NCBI GenBank assembly: GCA_905331475.1
Contig: CAJNYU010000067.1
Location: 1-64,000 of the forward strand
Direction: 5' to 3'
Source of the DNA: Rotaria socialis
Taxonomy: Eukaryota > Rotifera > Eurotatoria > Philodinida > Philodinidae
Length of the DNA: 64,000 nucleotides
Positions 59,701-64,000 of this stretch are shown one piece after another; within the stretch, counting starts at the first letter, position 1; each line of letters opens with the position of its first letter. A program made the translations under genes and the position numbers. Under the pieces are notes generated by a model. That model made no database searches and had not been told where the DNA came from. It was given only the letters and a program-made list of their open reading frames with translations.

Positions 59701-62700
59701 AAAAATGAACTTCTCATTTCGTTAATTTTCTCATTAAGGAAGATGAGTTGAATCGAATACGTGTCAGATTGGATGAATTGAATTATCATCGACAGCAACA
59801 AGAAGATATGGCTGTAAAATCACAGGTTGGTTCATTCGTTTTATCTTTCAGTTTCGTTTGATATTGGCTTCTAGGATCAACGTTTCTCAACAAATGTTTA
59901 TCAAACAAGTCAATCAGCAAAAGCTTCTTTATATGATCGAGTCAAATCTGCGCCTCATTTTGGTGGTATTCAACGAAAAGTAAATATTTATTTCTTATTG
60001 AATGAAAGCATAATTTGATTCATGTGTTAGAACAAAATCGTTTGTTTTTTATGTTAAATGTTGGTATATTTTATAGGACCATTCAGTACAACCACGAAAT
60101 ATTCATTCGAGCCCAGCTGCATTTGATATGGAATATGTTGTAGACAGATTTCATGGACGATCATTGGCTTTAGCACATTCACAAGAAGAAATTGAAGAGC
60201 TAAGCTTGAAAACTAGTGATGATTCATCAATAAAAGAAAAGTTAGTTTCTATTGAAAAGTTTTTCATAGAAAATTCGCATAACAAGAAAGAAAAATTTTA
60301 ATCAAATTTGGGCTTAAATACGTATTCTGTCGTTTCCATCTATAATGACGTGCAGACAACTTTTCATACAGTTTTCGTATCATAGTAGAACTAAAAACCG
60401 AACAGGGGCACTTCATTTAACCCTCGTATCAGCACATATTAAATCTCAGCCTGCTTTGCCATTCGAGATCTATCCGTGTTCCGTTTAGAAATCAAGTAAA
60501 ACAAAGCCGAATAGGAAGAACGGCTTATCCTATTGAACAAACTCTAAAGTTATGCTATTTTTCGTCTTTAGAAACCTCGTTCGACATGGTACATATCGTG
60601 TTCGTAAAAGTCGTGCAATACCAAGTATTCTACCACAAGATGAAACCTTACAAGCATTAACTCAATCAACCATGGATAAACAGAAATTAATTGAAGAAGC
60701 AACACGCAAAGTAAAAGAAGCAGAAAGTAAAGCACAAGATCTTAGTAAAAATATTCAGTAAGCAATTTGGTGCTATTTTATTGTCATTTTCTACTTCAAA
60801 TCTATAATTAGACTTAAAGAACAATTAATTAAAAGTGTTTATGCATCAACAAAAGATTTTAAAGAAACTAATGAACAATATCATAAACATGTTAAAATGC
60901 TTGAAAAAGTAAATATTTTGAACGTATGAAATTTTTTCGTTAGAAAATTTTTCTTTTAGGAAATGGAAAAAGCTAAACGTGAATATCATGACTTGCAAAA
61001 AGCTGTGCAACAAATAGCAACAAAAAATGTCAATGAAAAATCAAAATTTGATGCGTATAGAATATAATATTACCGCGGCAAGCATTTTATCTCATAGGTT
61101 TCAATTTTCTATTTAGTGAATATCGAAAAAAATGCGAAATGGCCAAAGCGCATCTTGATTCACTTCAACAAAAAGAAAAACAATATCGAGAACTCATGAT
61201 TAAATTAACCGGAAACACTGAAAAAAGGTAAATTCGTTGAGATATAAAAATAATCTTCACGTCATAATTACAGTACACATCGTATGAACATTTTTATTTC
61301 GGTCTCATCTCAGGTTGATTTCTTTGAAATCCAAGATCTTAGGATAAGGGCTTAGTGTAGAGAAAACTATCTCAGAATCGCCCAATTTTTTTAGATTTAT
61401 TTAGTTGACGACTAGGGTCAATCCTTGAGCTTTGCCAAAATTCAAAATTCTAGTTCTCTAAATCATTCTTCAGAGAACACTGACCGTTTTTATCGTGTAA
61501 TTACTTTCAGAAATCATAAAATTGAAAAAGAAAACACCTTTACATACTCAGAGTGTTATTAGAAATCATGATTGAAAGTATAATATCCTTCCATTATTTG
61601 GCAAAGATCGAGTCACAAGAAATGACCTATTGAAACTATGTTGAGTCTCCTATTTGCATACACATGAGGAGTTACAACAAATGCCAATCAAGAAACTGTA
61701 TTAATGATATTCTTACAAATCTACCAGAGACCAAAAACACATCTCAACTCGATCTATGGATTTCGAAGTACTTGTATATTAGAATCATTTTCCGTAGAAT
61801 CTTTATAACGATACTTTTCTAGGTTCTGCTAAAACATTTTCTTTAACCTATTGCTACCGGTTTACCATTAAAATGATAAAACAGTTCTAACATATCTTGA
61901 TTTTAGAATTGTGGATCTTCAATCAGCTCTCTTTCGTATGAAACAACAATATGATACAGCACAAAAACGTATACGTGAAGAAACTGAACTAAAAAATAAA
62001 GTCGAGCAAGAACTCTTACGTGAACAACAACGTATACAAGAATTGACAATTCAAAATGAACAACAACACAAAGTTTTAAAGTTAAAAACTGAAGGCCTTG
62101 CTGCAGCACAACGAAAACTACGTGGCGCATCGAACGGAAATATTATTGATGGAACAACAACTAATTTGGAAATTGAAATGGAAAAATTAATCGCTGAACG
62201 AAAAGACTTGGAAGCATTAAGAGATGATATTAAAAAACGCGAAGAACTGATTCAAAAGAAAGAATCATTACTTAGTGAAAAAACAGAACTTGAAGCTAAA
62301 ATATTACGTTCAAGTCAAGTTGTCAATAAGGTTTATATAATTTTTAAAAAAGCAATTTCATAATGCATTTTATTTATATAGAGTTTGAAAAACAATGATA
62401 AACAAACATCGAATCATCAGCTGATACGTGAACAATTAGTAAAACAAAAACGTTTATTTACTGAACGATTAGACGAACAAAATGGCATATTCTCAGCGAC
62501 GGACGAACGACGTTTGATTGAAATGGACGAAGCCATTGAAGCAATCGACTTAGCAATTGATTATCAAAATAATATGATTTCAAAGCGAGAACGTGATGTT
62601 CAACAATCGATGCAAGCTAGTCAGGTATGAATCTAATACCGATTCTTCAGACATACAATAAATCCTATAATGCTAATTGAATAGAAGCGCATGATTACTG

Positions 62701-64000
62701 TTTTGAAGGAAACTGAAAATTTGATATATACTGATGCAATATCATTTTAAAAAATGGAATAGATTTGATTAACTAGCGGAGGAGTACATTTTTAGCCTTG
62801 TGCACAATAGAACTAATTCAGTCGAACAGGTATTGAGTCAAACATGAGAATAGATTATGCAGATCGCAATACCGCATTGATGTTATCATACAGTTGTCAA
62901 GTGATTACATTATTAAAGTTTAAACTAGACCATAAACAATCCAGTTACCTTGAATAATATTTTAGCTTATTGAAACATCACCAGTAAGTACTGTGAACTA
63001 ATCGATGTTCATGCATAATTCGTGTAAACGTAGAAGAAACACTGACTAGATAATGCAAACAGTTATTTGGAGAAATGAATCAAGACGATTTTTAAGAAAC
63101 TCAATTTTCATCTTCCGAATCCAAAGAGGCTTCATATGATTCGAAGTGGGCATAAAGTGTGAGACGATCGACACCTAAGCGATCGTAGTAGAAATAAATG
63201 AGGAAACATCGGATTCGCATCCGATTGTTATGTGTACAGCAAAAACTGAGTAGATTTATATATGTTGTGAATAATTCTAAGAAAAAATCCCTGTACCCCT
63301 CCCTCTTCTCAGGGATGGTCTGGTCAATACTGACAATTTTTTCGATAACTCAGCCATTTCTTGACGGATCCTTCTCATCTTCGAACTCGACTGAGATATT
63401 AATGAGATCATTATGTGTACAAAATCTCATGACAATTGGATGAAGCTTTCAAAGGTTATCATGTTAACGGCCGGACACACTGACCGAATCTAGAGTGTAC
63501 TCACCTTTCTGAGTACACAAAAACATGTACGGTCATATATGTTTCATTTCGTGCTAGCGCTAATTTACTGGAGTCAGAACCAAAATCAAAATCATTCTAT
63601 GTGTTTCATTTGCATAATGCTTGAATACTATGAAAATTTTCACTTTTCTTTTAGGGTTTCGATTCTCCATTATTTAAAATCAACCAATTGAATGAACACG
63701 AATCAAAAGAACTCTGCCGTACATTATTCGAGAAAGTAATTAATCTCAAAGAAGAAGATAATAAAAATCGCCGTGATTATGAAGAAATTAAAGTAAGAAG
63801 CGCTTTACTTTTTTTTGTAAGCTTATTGTGCATTTTCGTATATTTAGTGTCAACTTCTTGAACAAACTGAAACAATCAACGAATTACAATCGCGTGTTCA
63901 ATCTTTATCACTTGATCATGATCGACGTTTAACATCTATTCAGCAAATTCATGAAGACGAAAAGCAACTACTATTTGGTCAATTACAAGAATCATCAAAT
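56780..64000 (+). CDS. Kinesin-4 family motor, KIF27/KIF7 (Costal-2) type, 3' end outside window
   Basis: About 1,100 residues in some 25 exons are present; the gene continues past 64000. The motor domain is at about residues 8-350: P-loop AYGQTGSGKT (86-95), switch I NDESSRSH (203-210), switch II DLAGSER (259-265), plus [21 protein letters not shown] long coiled coil follows. The region [20 protein letters not shown] then [14 protein letters not shown] matches the KIF7/KIF27 block that follows the coiled coil, as does [23 protein letters not shown]27 works with STK36 in motile cilia; KIF7 and fly Costal-2 scaffold Hedgehog signalling. KIF4 or KIF21 are less likely because of those blocks. 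Most introns are about 55-65 bp; those at 57722-58380, 61230-61905 and 62627-63656 are 0.65-1.0 kb. It may be co-transcribed with MYCBP. Confidence 0.9.

Noticed and set aside
1..64000. tRNA genes
   Set aside because: I looked by eye for B-box sequences with a paired acceptor stem and found no convincing one; a covariance search could still find some.
1..64000. CRISPR arrays, operons of bacterial type, phage genes
   Set aside because: The repeats seen are telomere-type or simple repeats, and the genes are spliced eukaryotic genes.

Overview
The window is a piece of an animal nuclear genome, most likely a bdelloid rotifer (inference; genus not resolved). The DNA is AT-rich. Genes are split by many short introns (about 50-65 bp, GT..AG). 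Short arrays of the bdelloid telomere-type repeat TGTGGG are scattered inside the sequence. Gene families such as the F-box/LRR-like protein and the BTB protein fit that group. There is no prokaryotic or viral gene layout.

Layout. 1-12 kb is accessory, repeat-rich DNA: a 259-bp MITE, a decayed DDE transposase, a duplicated segment in inverted orientation, a dead LINE 3' end, and about seven TGTGGG-type arrays or hairpins. 12-14 kb holds an F-box protein (-). 15.8-30.7 kb is gene-dense: a small EF-hand protein resembling ciliary DRC8/EFCAB2 (+), dynactin p150-Glued (-), a trypsin-like protease (+), a BTB protein (-) and a CAS-family SH3 scaffold (-). 33.9-36.0 kb is a membrane-anchored pentapeptide-repeat protein (+). 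36.2-36.8 kb has two 5S rRNA genes (-) in a 255-bp tandem unit whose spacer carries TGTGGG-type sequence. 37-51.4 kb is gene-poor: two defensin-like peptide genes (-), two TIR elements (one hAT-like, one GC-rich) and an inverted pair of decayed coding segments. 51.6-64 kb is gene-dense again: SCaMC mitochondrial carrier (-), ribosomal protein L9/uL6 (-), MYCBP (+) and a KIF27/KIF7-type kinesin (+) that runs off the window.

How the genes relate. Several products belong to microtubule or cilium biology (DCTN1, DRC8-like, MYCBP, KIF27-like). Two of them, the DRC8-like gene and MYCBP, have an RFX X-box-like palindrome upstream. MYCBP and the kinesin lie 77 bp apart on one strand, and RPL9 and SCaMC lie 187 bp apart on the other. 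In both gaps there is a splice-acceptor-like site just before the downstream ATG, which fits operons resolved by spliced-leader trans-splicing. The two defensin genes are an old duplicate pair. Gene models for the EF-hand, protease, BTB, CAS, pentapeptide, defensin, RPL9 and MYCBP genes were assembled by hand from GT..AG junctions, and each gives a length divisible by three.
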